12,011 bases of DNA. Source: Methanomicrobiales archaeon (GTDB lineage Archaea > Halobacteriota > Methanomicrobia > Methanomicrobiales > Methanospirillaceae). Numbering within the stretch: the first letter of the stretch is position 1; each line of letters starts with the position of its first letter. The stretch is taken from NCBI GenBank assembly GCA_017883495.1, contig JADGNL010000195.1, positions 1-12,011 of the forward strand. Reading direction: 5' to 3'. The translations under genes were made by a program, and so were the position numbers. The notes beneath the pieces were generated by a model. The model saw nothing but the letters and a program-made list of their open reading frames with translations. It was not told where the DNA came from and ran no database searches. This document shows positions 5,890 to 12,011 of the stretch, piece by piece.

Positions 5890-6404
5890 ACGAACCCGCG
5901 CCGATCACCGCCGAGGAGATCGATCGCGTCTACTGCGAGATCGACCACGACGCCGAGTCGGCCGGGTACCATCTCCACCCGGACGAGGCGTTCACGAAAG
6001 GGCTCGTCCGGGGGCTGATCGAGAATGAACGCCGGTACGGCTACCGCTCCTGCCCCTGCCGCCTCGCGATGGGCTCGAAGGAGGCCGACCTCGACATCAT
6101 CTGCCCCTGCGATTACCGCGACCCGGACCTCGCCGAATACAACGCCTGCTACTGCGCCCTCTACGTCTCCCGGGGGGTCAAGCAGGGAGAGCAAACCGTC
6201 GGCGCGATTCCCGAGCGGCGGCCCCCCAGGGCCGAACGCGAGCGAGCCAGGGCCGAGGCCAGGAAGGCACCCGGCGCGATAGGAGAATTCCCGTTCCCGA
6301 TCTGGCGATGCGGAGTCTGCGGCTATCTCTGCGCCCGGGGCGAACCCCCACTCCAGTGTCCGATCTGCAAAGTCGGGAAAGAACGATTCGGTCGGTTCAT
6401 CTGA
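5886..6404 (+). CDS. Ferredoxin:thioredoxin (disulfide) reductase catalytic domain fused to rubredoxin
   Basis: This 172-residue protein has two redox domains. Residues 1-100 match the catalytic beta subunit of ferredoxin:thioredoxin reductase: CPC (56-58), CPCDYR (73-78) and CYC (88-90). By analogy C56, C73, C75 and C88 hold the [4Fe-4S] cluster, while C58 and C90 form the redox disulfide. A charged, Arg/Glu-rich linker (about 108-130) leads to a rubredoxin-like domain with CGVC (142-145) and CPIC (158-161), four Cys for one iron. A comparable FTR-rubredoxin fusion in Methanosarcina acetivorans has been characterised as a ferredoxin:disulfide reductase. The enzyme would take electrons one at a time from ferredoxin and reduce thioredoxin- or glutaredoxin-like partners. 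The GTG start overlaps the upstream stop (GTGA). The gene ends 21 bases before a convergent gene. Confidence 0.92.
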   Translation: MNEPAPITAEEIDRVYCEIDHDAESAGYHLHPDEAFTKGLVRGLIENERRYGYRSCPCRLAMGSKEADLDIICPCDYRDPDLAEYNACYCALYVSRGVKQGEQTVGAIPERRPPRAERERARAEARKAPGAIGEFPFPIWRCGVCGYLCARGEPPLQCPICKVGKERFGRFI

Positions 6405-6417
6405 CCCTTTTCCCAGA

Positions 6418-6431
6418 TCCTGTTCTCAGGA
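6418..6431. terminator. Hairpin between the convergent FTR and propeller genes
   Basis: TCCTG (6418-6422) and CAGGA (6427-6431) pair around TTCT. On the minus strand the hairpin covers the TGA stop of the propeller gene (6426-6428). A short T tract (6408-6412) lies just before it on the plus strand. It could serve both converging transcripts; this is inferred. Confidence 0.35.
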
Positions 6432-8903
6432 CCGACGGATCCGGAGAACGGCAAGCAGCATGACGGCGACAACCGCGAGAAGGAGGTACCAGGTCAACTG
6501 AAACCCCCGGTCTTCCGTCTCGGCTCCCAACTTGACGAGGCGGACCCAGCCCATGGAATTTGTCGACGAGAGGGCTGCGTTTCCTTCGGTCTCGCCGCCG
6601 TTCCCGAGAACGAGGTACCCCTTGTCTTCGGCCTGGAGTACCCTGATCCCTCCGTTGAGACGCTCCGGTGCCAGGGTGGTCTCCCAGAGGACTCTCCCGT
6701 CGGGACCGGTCCTAACGATGTATGCTCCCGAAGCGACAGGTCGCGGTCCGGTCGAGGATGGGTTCCCTACCGAACGGTTCGTTCCCACGGCGATCACGCC
6801 TCCGTCCTTCGTCTCCTTCGCATCGTAACCGGTTCCCATCGCAGGCGAACAGAGCTGCTCCCATTCGATCCCGCCGGTGGCGTTCACCCGTACCAGATTC
6901 ATCGCGAGATGCCCGGTCTCTCGCGACCCGGCAGTCCCGGCAACGATGACCCCTCCGTCGCGTGTGGGGCTGGCGGAGTTCAGGGACCCATTGAGGTTCT
7001 GCGTCCATCGCAGGTCTCCTGTCCGGTCGATCCGCAGCAGGTTCGGATCTCCGCTGGTACCGACGATATATTCGCCGTCGCCGATCGGTTCCAGGGAGAG
7101 GACTCCCGCGGGATAGTCGTTCGGAACGGATCTCTCCCAGAGGACGGTCCCGTTTCGATCGGTCTTTGCCAGGTACACGGACCGGTTGCGCGAGGATCCG
7201 TCGATGTCCGACTGCCCGGCGATGACAAAACCTCCGTCCGCCGCCTCCGCCACGCCGGTCAGGACGTCGAATCCATCTCCTCCGAATTGCCGCTCCCAGA
7301 CGACCCTTCCCTCGCGGTCGGTCCGGATGAGGTACATCTCCGCGTCGTGGCTCCCCGGGGCGCTCGTAAACCCTGCGATGATGAAACCCCCGTCCGCTGT
7401 CTCTCGAACAGCATTAGCCCCGTCGCCGTCATTCCCGCCGTACGTCCGGTTCCAGAGGACGGCTCCGTTGGCGTCGACCCTGAGCAGGAACACGTCCTGC
7501 GGGAACGGCGGACCAACAAGATCCGTCGTGTTGGTCGCCACAGCACTGCCGGCGACGACGAATCCACCGTCGCGGGTGGCGGAGAGGTCGGTGGCCATAC
7601 ACGGGAATCCGAGGCGGTAGGTCTGTTCCCAGAGCACGACGGGAGGCGCCATGACCGGCGTCGCGCTCGGCTCCGGCGTCGGGGAGACCGCCACGGTCCC
7701 GGTCAGGGGAGAACCAGGCGATCCGCCGTCGGGCCCGAATCGGACGATAATCCCGCTCCCATCGGCGCCGAATGCGGATCGGCCTGGATGATCCGCGACC
7801 GTGACATAGCCTCCATCCGCCGTGCTGATGACGGCGCGGGCGATCTCGTCCCCGTCGCTCTGCACGGTGACGTTCCAGATGGGCCGGCCGTCCCGATCCG
7901 TCCGAAGCAGGAACTGTCTCGTGACGCTCGACCCGGGGCTCTTCTGGCCCGTGACGACGAAACCGCCGTCGCGGGATCGCTCGATGCCGTGACCGAGCAG
8001 GTCGTTCTCCGGCTCGCCGAGATGACGCTTCCACAGCGGCTTTCCGGAGAGGTCGGTCCGAACCATGTACGCGGCCGACCTCCGGAGACTGACTTCGGGC
8101 AGGTTCCGGTCGATCGGAGAGACGACGGTCCCGACGACCACGTATCCCTCCCCCGGTAGGTACGCGAGCCCCTCGCCTGTATCGAAGTCCTCGTCCCCAA
8201 GGTTTTCCCGCCAGAGGACCGTTCCGGAGGGGTTCGTCCCGAGAAGGTACATGTCGCTGTTCCCCCCGTCGGACGAGGCCCCTGCGATCACGAACTCGCC
8301 GTCCTCGGTCTCGATCACCGCGCTTCCGCTGTCCAGCGCTCCGTTGCCGATCCGTCGCTCCCACACGCGTTCTCCGGCCTGATCGGTCCTGAGGAGGTAG
8401 AGGTCGATCTCGAGGTAGCCCTGTCCGTTCTCGACATCGATGCCGCCGCAGACGATGTATCCGCCGTCACGTGTCGTCGCGACCGCGCTCCCCCAGGTGC
8501 CCGAGCCTCCGTCATAGTTCTTCTCCCACTGCGGGTTCCCGTCGGCGTCGATCTTGAGCAGGAGGACTTTACTGTCGCCGCCGGGTAGCGCGTGGGTCTG
8601 CCCGGTGACCACGAACCCTCCGTCTGCTGTCGCCGCGATCGCGTTGCCGTGTGCAGAGCCGATGCCTGCGAAGGTCCGCGTCCAGAGCGTCCCCCCCTCG
8701 GCGTCGGTCCGGACCACGAGGAGAACGCCCGACTCGGCGAGCGTCTCCGCTGATGCGGTGCCGCCCGCGGCGGCGAACCCACCGTCGGCTGTCGAACAGA
8801 TGTCGTTCAAAGTCGCGGAACCATTCCCGGAAAACGTCGACTTCCAGAGAAACTCAGGCGGCTGATTGGCGCAGACGGGCAGAACGAGCAGAGCCGAGAT
8901 CAC
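6426..8903 (-). CDS. Secreted, membrane-anchored protein with two seven-repeat (beta-propeller-like) domains
   Basis: From the GTG at 8903 this is an 825-residue protein of repeats about 40-65 residues long. Each has a core like TADGGFVVAGQ followed by YLLRTDADGxxLWERTFGG. I count 14 cores: seven before a Pro/Thr/Ser-rich linker (PTPEPSATPV, around residue 405) and seven after it. This fits two seven-bladed beta-propellers. Some blades have drifted (LPGEGYVVVGT, AEDKGYLVLGN). The C-terminus has a membrane segment (about 804-821, WYLLLAVVAVMLLAVL) and a basic tail RIRRS, so most of the protein should lie outside the cell. The N-terminus reads as a hydrophobic stretch ending VCA, without the usual basic residues. 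A one-base frameshift may hide a longer signal peptide starting at 8944. The function is unknown; surface adhesion or ligand binding is a guess from architecture. It converges on the FTR operon and diverges from a thioredoxin-fold gene. Confidence 0.85.
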   Translation of the reverse strand: MISALLVLPVCANQPPEFLWKSTFSGNGSATLNDICSTADGGFAAAGGTASAETLAESGVLLVVRTDAEGGTLWTRTFAGIGSAHGNAIAATADGGFVVTGQTHALPGGDSKVLLLKIDADGNPQWEKNYDGGSGTWGSAVATTRDGGYIVCGGIDVENGQGYLEIDLYLLRTDQAGERVWERRIGNGALDSGSAVIETEDGEFVIAGASSDGGNSDMYLLGTNPSGTVLWRENLGDEDFDTGEGLAYLPGEGYVVVGTVVSPIDRNLPEVSLRRSAAYMVRTDLSGKPLWKRHLGEPENDLLGHGIERSRDGGFVVTGQKSPGSSVTRQFLLRTDRDGRPIWNVTVQSDGDEIARAVISTADGGYVTVADHPGRSAFGADGSGIIVRFGPDGGSPGSPLTGTVAVSPTPEPSATPVMAPPVVLWEQTYRLGFPCMATDLSATRDGGFVVAGSAVATNTTDLVGPPFPQDVFLLRVDANGAVLWNRTYGGNDGDGANAVRETADGGFIIAGFTSAPGSHDAEMYLIRTDREGRVVWERQFGGDGFDVLTGVAEAADGGFVIAGQSDIDGSSRNRSVYLAKTDRNGTVLWERSVPNDYPAGVLSLEPIGDGEYIVGTSGDPNLLRIDRTGDLRWTQNLNGSLNSASPTRDGGVIVAGTAGSRETGHLAMNLVRVNATGGIEWEQLCSPAMGTGYDAKETKDGGVIAVGTNRSVGNPSSTGPRPVASGAYIVRTGPDGRVLWETTLAPERLNGGIRVLQAEDKGYLVLGNGGETEGNAALSSTNSMGWVRLVKLGAETEDRGFQLTWYLLLAVVAVMLLAVLRIRRS

Positions 8904-8970
8904 GAGCGCGACAAAGAGAAACCTTCGCGGGAGCGTGGGATCACCTTGCGAGATCCTTCACCGAAGACGA

Positions 8971-8976
8971 TTTAAA
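8971..8976. promoter_or_regulatory. TATA box TTTAAA in the divergent propeller/thioredoxin-fold promoter
   Basis: TTTAAA is the strongest TATA-like hexamer in this divergent gap. On the minus strand (CTTTAAATC) it lies about 29 bases before a GTG at 8944, and it would place the propeller-gene transcript start near there. Because TTTAAA is palindromic it could also serve the plus-strand gene, giving a leader of about 55 bases. A separate weak A/T patch (9031-9034) is closer to that gene. Confidence 0.5.
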
Positions 8977-9057
8977 GGCTGTCTTCCGTCTCTGCCTTGA
9001 ACCCATGACGCCCGTTTTCCTCAAAAGCTCTTTACCCCGGCGGGAGTAGTGATGGGT

Positions 9058-9402
9058 ATGGCAGACAGAGTCACGGTCGAGGTTGTCGGATTCTCGTACT
9101 CCGAGTGCGGCCCCTTTCCCTGCGACGAGACCAGGACCTGCGGGCTCGAGAACTGCGCGCCGTACGGTGCGCTCAAAGCCGCGTTCAATGCGCTGCAGGA
9201 GCGTCTCCGCGCCGACTACGGCGACCGCGTGGAGGCGAAGCTGACGCTCCTCGACAGCGGCGTGCCCGAGCACGTGAAGGCGATCATCGAGCGCGAGTCC
9301 CCGCCGCTCCCGCTCGTGCTCATCAACGGCGAGTGGCGACCGATCGGCCGGATCTCGGTCGACCCGATCAAAAAAGAGATAGAGAAGGCCCTCGCGGCCT
9401 AG
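9058..9402 (+). CDS. Small thioredoxin-fold protein with four cysteines
   Basis: This 114-residue cytoplasmic protein starts VTVEVVGFSYSECGPFPC. Its cysteines C17, C22, C28 and C33 are spaced CX4CX5CX4C, not the usual CXXC. LPLVLINGEWRPIG (about 84-97) resembles the cis-proline strand of thioredoxin-like proteins, so a thioredoxin fold is likely. The four clustered cysteines could bind a metal or Fe-S centre, or form two disulfides. No precise family is certain; a similarity to small YuzD/DUF1462-type proteins is only an impression. Starts at 9049 (GTG), 9052 (ATG) and 9058 (ATG) are all possible. GGGAG (9042-9046) precedes them, and 9058 gives a spacing of 11 bases and the most natural N-terminus (MADRVTVE). 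The stop codon lies in a CTAG palindrome shared with the convergent carbonic anhydrase gene. Confidence 0.75.
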   Translation: MADRVTVEVVGFSYSECGPFPCDETRTCGLENCAPYGALKAAFNALQERLRADYGDRVEAKLTLLDSGVPEHVKAIIERESPPLPLVLINGEWRPIGRISVDPIKKEIEKALAA

Positions 9403-9983
9403 TCGATCGTGCCGAGCTCGCCGGTGTCGAGATCGAAATAGAGGGTGTGGAGCTGGACGCGCCCGTCGGCAACGGCCGCTTTCACGATCGGGTATTCCTT
9501 GAGGTGCTCCATCTGGATCCTTACGTTTTCCTTTATAATCTCCTCCATCCGCGCTTTTTTACCCGCCTCGTCCGTAGGTGCCGGGTGCCTGGAATCAATC
9601 TGCTCCTTCGCACGCTTGGCGTTCGAGAGCCAGAACGGGATATAGTGGTCGTGCTCGAGGTTCGCATCGAGGGCTTTGCAGGCTCCGCAGTCCGCATGGC
9701 CGCAGATCACGACATCCTTCACCTTCAGGTGGTTGAGCGCGTACTCCAGCACGGACGCGAAGTTCCAGTCGTATCTCGGCACGATATTGCCGATATTCCG
9801 GTGGACGAAGATCTGACCCGCCTTGGCGTTCGTGATCCGTTCAGGGGCGACCCGCGAGTCGGAACAGCCGATCCAGAGCACGCATGGCTTCTGCTGCGAC
9901 GCGAGCGCATGGTAATATTCTCTCTGTTCGGTGAACTCGTTCTCGCGCCACTTCTTGTTTCCTTCGATGAATCGGTCGATCAT
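9399..9983 (-). CDS. Beta-class carbonic anhydrase
   Basis: This 194-residue beta carbonic anhydrase interconverts CO2 and bicarbonate in the cytoplasm. The zinc ligands are visible: C40 in IGCSDSR, and H96 and C99 in CGHADCGACKA. The catalytic dyad D42/R44 is intact. VHRNIGNIVPRYD (60-72) is also conserved. The length is closer to bacterial-type enzymes than to the shorter archaeal Cab form (about 170). For a CO2-reducing or CO2-fixing methanogen it would supply CO2 or bicarbonate to methanogenesis and carboxylases; that role is inference. The frame is open further upstream to 10187, but the family homology begins at the ATG at 9983, and the extra residues are only the shadow of ilvD. The minus-strand sequence AAGTATTC (centred about 10015) may be a TATA box giving a leader of a few bases. 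Its last four bases overlap the convergent thioredoxin-fold gene. Confidence 0.93.
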   Translation of the reverse strand: MIDRFIEGNKKWRENEFTEQREYYHALASQQKPCVLWIGCSDSRVAPERITNAKAGQIFVHRNIGNIVPRYDWNFASVLEYALNHLKVKDVVICGHADCGACKALDANLEHDHYIPFWLSNAKRAKEQIDSRHPAPTDEAGKKARMEEIIKENVRIQMEHLKEYPIVKAAVADGRVQLHTLYFDLDTGELGTID

Positions 9984-10038
9984 ACTATGAGGTCCTCGTC
10001 GGAAATTGCCGAATACTTGTTGTTGACCGTCGGCTGGA

Positions 10039-10093
10039 AAAAAGGTTTGGCAGCGGAGAGGAGGAAGGGATCGAGCGATCCCCACCGCGCGGT
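10039..10093 (-). terminator. Terminator region of ilvD
   Basis: Directly after the IlvD stop the minus strand has the palindrome ACCGCGCGGT (10093-10084). Next comes a 7-bp inverted repeat GGGATCG/CGATCCC with a two-base centre (10082-10067). A run of six T follows (10044-10039). The hairpins plus T-run make a convincing end for the ilvD transcript before the carbonic anhydrase promoter. The structures are seen directly; activity is inferred. Confidence 0.55.
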
Positions 10094-11736
10094 TATCGCT
10101 GAACCGCGCCGAGATCCGCCTGCTCGACCGTCCGGGCGTAGCGGGCGAGCAGGCCCGAGAGCTCCTTCTCGAGGGGTACCCACGCACTGCGGCGGCGCCC
10201 GAGCTCCACGTCGTCCACCAGCAGGTCGAGTCGTCTCTCGTGGAGGTCGACCCGGATGGTATCGCCGTCCTCGACGAACGCGATCGGCCCGCCCACGGCC
10301 GCCTCGGGCGCGACGTGGCCGATGCAGGGGCCCCGCGTGCCGCCGGAGAAGCGGCCGTCGGTCACGAGGACGACCTGCGTGTACCCGAGCCCCATCAGGG
10401 CCGAGGTAGGCGAGAGCATCTCGGGCATGCCCGGCCCGCCCCGCGGCCCCTCGTACCGAAGCACGACCACGTCCCCCTCCCGGACCTGGCCCGAGAGGAT
10501 CGCGGCCATTGCGGACTGTTCGCCGTCGTAGACGCGGGCCGGCCCCTCGTGGCGCCACATGACCTCCGGGACCGCGGCCGCCTTGACCACGGCCCCGTTC
10601 GGCGCAAGGCTGCCGCGGAGCGTCCGGAGGCCACCCGCCGCGTGGACGGGGTCCTCGAGTGGGCGGATCACCTCATCGTCCAGAACGCGGGCCCGAGCTG
10701 CAACCTCGTATACGGAGTACCCAGAGACCGTCGGCAGGTCGACGAGGAGCGGCAGGAGCCGGGCGAAGACGGCCGGGATACCGCCGGCCCGGTACAGCCG
10801 CTCCATCGAGTACGGTCCGCCGGGCAGCATCGCGGCGATATGCGGGACCGTCTCGGCGATCTCGTCGAAGGTCTCGAGCGAGAGCGGCACATCGGCCTCG
10901 GCCGCGATCGCGAGCAGATGAAGGACCGTGTTCGTCGAGCCCCCAAGGGCCATGTCCACCCGGATCGCGTTTCTGATCGCCTCGATTGTGACGATCTGCC
11001 GCGGTGAGATACCCTCGCGGGCGAGCCCGACAGCCCGCTCGCCCGTCTCACGGGCGAGCCGTAACTTGTTCGCGTCGACCGCGGGAGTCGCGGCCGTGCC
11101 GGGCAGGGACATCCCGAGCGCCTCTGTGATGCAGGCCATCGTGTTCGCAGTGTACAGCCCCTGGCACGAGCCGCACCCGGGCATCGCGGCACACTCAAGC
11201 TCGCCGAGGGCCTCCTCGCTCATGGTCCCGGCCGCGACCTGTCCGACCGCCTCGAAGACCGAGATCAGGGAGAGGTCGCGCCCCCCGAGGCAACCCTCGA
11301 GCATGGGCCCGCCGGTCAGCACGATCGTCGGGACGTTACACCGTACGGCGGCCATCAGCATCCCCGGCACGATCTTATCGCAGGTCCCGATGCAGACGAG
11401 CCCGTCGAAGCGGTGGCTCTGGACCATGATCTCGATCGAGTCCGCGATGTTCTCGCGCGACGGCAGCGAGTAGCGCATCCCCTCGTGGCCCATCGCGATC
11501 CCGTCGCAGACCCCGATCACGCCGAACTCGAACGGCACACCACCGCCGGCTGCGATCCCCTCGCGGACTCGCTCCGCGAGCTGGCGCAGGTGGACATGGC
11601 CCGGCACGACCGTGGACCAGGCGTTCGCGATCCCGATGAACGGCCGCTCCATCTCCGCGTCGGTCAGCCCGAGCGATCGGAGGAGCGACCGGTTCGGAGC
11701 CCGCTGGTACCCGACTCTCAGCTCATCACTCCGCAT
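10093..11736 (-). CDS. ilvD: Dihydroxy-acid dehydratase (IlvD)
   Basis: This 547-residue member of the IlvD/Edd family is full length. It dehydrates 2,3-dihydroxy-isovalerate and 2,3-dihydroxy-3-methylvalerate to the 2-oxo acids that lead to valine, leucine and isoleucine. The N-terminus MRSDELRVGYQRAPNRSLLR is typical. Conserved pieces include CDGIAMGHEGM (77-87), CDKIVPGM (119-126; cluster ligand C119, active-site K121) and AAMPGCGSCQGLYTANTM (183-200; C188). At the place where plant and mycobacterial [2Fe-2S] enzymes have a cysteine, this one reads VPGHVHL (44-50) with glycine. The E. coli-type oxygen-sensitive enzyme reads the same, which fits an anaerobe. No Shine-Dalgarno precedes the ATG. 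The gene starts 32 bases after the AcnX-type small subunit gene on the same strand, so they may be co-transcribed. A weak A/T patch (11761-11772) could instead give ilvD its own leaderless promoter. Confidence 0.96.
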   Translation of the reverse strand: MRSDELRVGYQRAPNRSLLRSLGLTDAEMERPFIGIANAWSTVVPGHVHLRQLAERVREGIAAGGGVPFEFGVIGVCDGIAMGHEGMRYSLPSRENIADSIEIMVQSHRFDGLVCIGTCDKIVPGMLMAAVRCNVPTIVLTGGPMLEGCLGGRDLSLISVFEAVGQVAAGTMSEEALGELECAAMPGCGSCQGLYTANTMACITEALGMSLPGTAATPAVDANKLRLARETGERAVGLAREGISPRQIVTIEAIRNAIRVDMALGGSTNTVLHLLAIAAEADVPLSLETFDEIAETVPHIAAMLPGGPYSMERLYRAGGIPAVFARLLPLLVDLPTVSGYSVYEVAARARVLDDEVIRPLEDPVHAAGGLRTLRGSLAPNGAVVKAAAVPEVMWRHEGPARVYDGEQSAMAAILSGQVREGDVVVLRYEGPRGGPGMPEMLSPTSALMGLGYTQVVLVTDGRFSGGTRGPCIGHVAPEAAVGGPIAFVEDGDTIRVDLHERRLDLLVDDVELGRRRSAWVPLEKELSGLLARYARTVEQADLGAVQR

Positions 11737-11768
11737 GGCAGGAGGGTGCGGTTCGTCTCGACAAAAGG

Positions 11769-12011
11769 CTATGGATCACCGATCCGGATCTCTCCCGCGT
11801 CCGCGTCCACGGTTGCCATGGCACCGTCCGGGAGGTCAGCGAGCGGCCGCTCGGGGTGGTCGACGAGCGGGATTCCGGCGATCAGCGCCCCGGCCGCGAT
11901 GATCGTCTCGGCCTCCTCGTTGACGATCGCGGCCGGCGCGACCCCGTTCCGGGCGAGCCCGTAGAGGACGTACGAGCCCACGGTCGAGCCCTTCCCGTGC
12001 GGGAAGACGAG
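11769..12011 (-). CDS. AcnX-type swivel-domain protein, phosphomevalonate dehydratase small subunit-like (C-terminal part)
   Basis: The 80 visible residues run off the window at the 5' side. They match the small swivel-domain subunit of aconitase X enzymes (DUF126): PHGKGSTVGSYVLYGLARNG at the start, then APAAIVNEEAETIIAAGALIAGIPLVD and a typical end with TVDADAGEIRIGDP. In Archaea the AcnX pair is best known as phosphomevalonate dehydratase, which makes trans-anhydromevalonate 5-phosphate in the archaeal mevalonate route to membrane lipids. That assignment for this copy is from family knowledge; other AcnX members act on hydroxyproline intermediates. About 50 N-terminal residues should be missing for a protein of about 130. 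The GTG at 11981 is internal to the conserved motif and not the start. GGATC/GATCC (11773-11785) forms a small hairpin just before the stop. Confidence 0.85.
   Translation of the reverse strand, partial: LVFPHGKGSTVGSYVLYGLARNGVAPAAIVNEEAETIIAAGALIAGIPLVDHPERPLADLPDGAMATVDADAGEIRIGDP

Noticed and set aside
6909..8159. A 416-codon plus-strand open frame inside the propeller gene
   Set aside because: It is antisense to clear protein repeats, and its own regularity is inherited from them. It has no start signal or recognisable domain.
6426..8903. Reading the repeated DNA of the propeller gene as a CRISPR array or mobile repeat
   Set aside because: The repeats are conserved at the protein level, vary in DNA sequence and length, and stay in one open frame.
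9984..10187. Extension of the carbonic anhydrase frame upstream of 9983
   Set aside because: The extra residues are Arg/Ser/Pro-rich, overlap the ilvD 3' end and terminator, and precede the conserved start of the family.
10093..11736. Loss of a cluster cysteine in IlvD (Gly in VPGHVHL)
   Set aside because: E. coli-type enzymes have the same glycine here, so it marks a known subclass and is not a defect.

Overview
This window looks like the chromosome of a GC-rich euryarchaeal methanogen, most plausibly a member of the Methanomicrobiales. That placement is inferred from gene content and signals. The window has a tRNA 3' end without an encoded CCA, a ferredoxin:disulfide reductase of the methanogen rubredoxin-fused type, and the small subunit of an AcnX/phosphomevalonate-dehydratase-like enzyme. 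It also has TATA-like A/T islands about 25-30 bases ahead of several start codons, with few convincing Shine-Dalgarno sites.

Layout, left to right. A truncated tRNA (anticodon reads GCG, Arg) ends at 53 and is followed by a membrane Zn-metallopeptidase of the YugP family (302-988, +). A convergent gap with hairpins (989-1321) separates it from a membrane-anchored calcineurin-like phosphoesterase (1322-2197, -). This is divergent from a fold-type I PLP aminotransferase (2493-3674, +). From 3675 to about 5542 lies a decaying accessory stretch: an unidentified degenerate ORF, one intact hexapeptide-repeat acyltransferase (4088-4729) and a polysaccharide deacetylase pseudogene. The last two suggest a remnant of a surface-glycan cluster.

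A tight redox operon follows: a glutaredoxin-like protein (5614-5889) overlapping by 4 bases an FTR-catalytic-subunit/rubredoxin fusion (5886-6404). Convergent to it is a large secreted or membrane-anchored protein built of 14 short repeats arranged 7+7, probably two beta-propellers (6426-8903, -). Its signal peptide may be hidden by a one-base frameshift. Divergent from it is a small four-cysteine thioredoxin-fold protein (9058-9402, +). Its stop codon shares a CTAG palindrome with the stop of a beta-class carbonic anhydrase (9399-9983, -). The window ends with dihydroxy-acid dehydratase IlvD (10093-11736, -) and the C-terminal part of the AcnX-type small subunit (11769-12011, -), both dehydratase-related.

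Most genes are core metabolism. I see no CRISPR array, no insertion sequence and no obvious defence system. The points most worth a second look are the leaderless-promoter pattern, the 14-repeat propeller protein and its start, the glycan-gene graveyard, and the thioredoxin-fold/FTR redox genes that flank the propeller gene.
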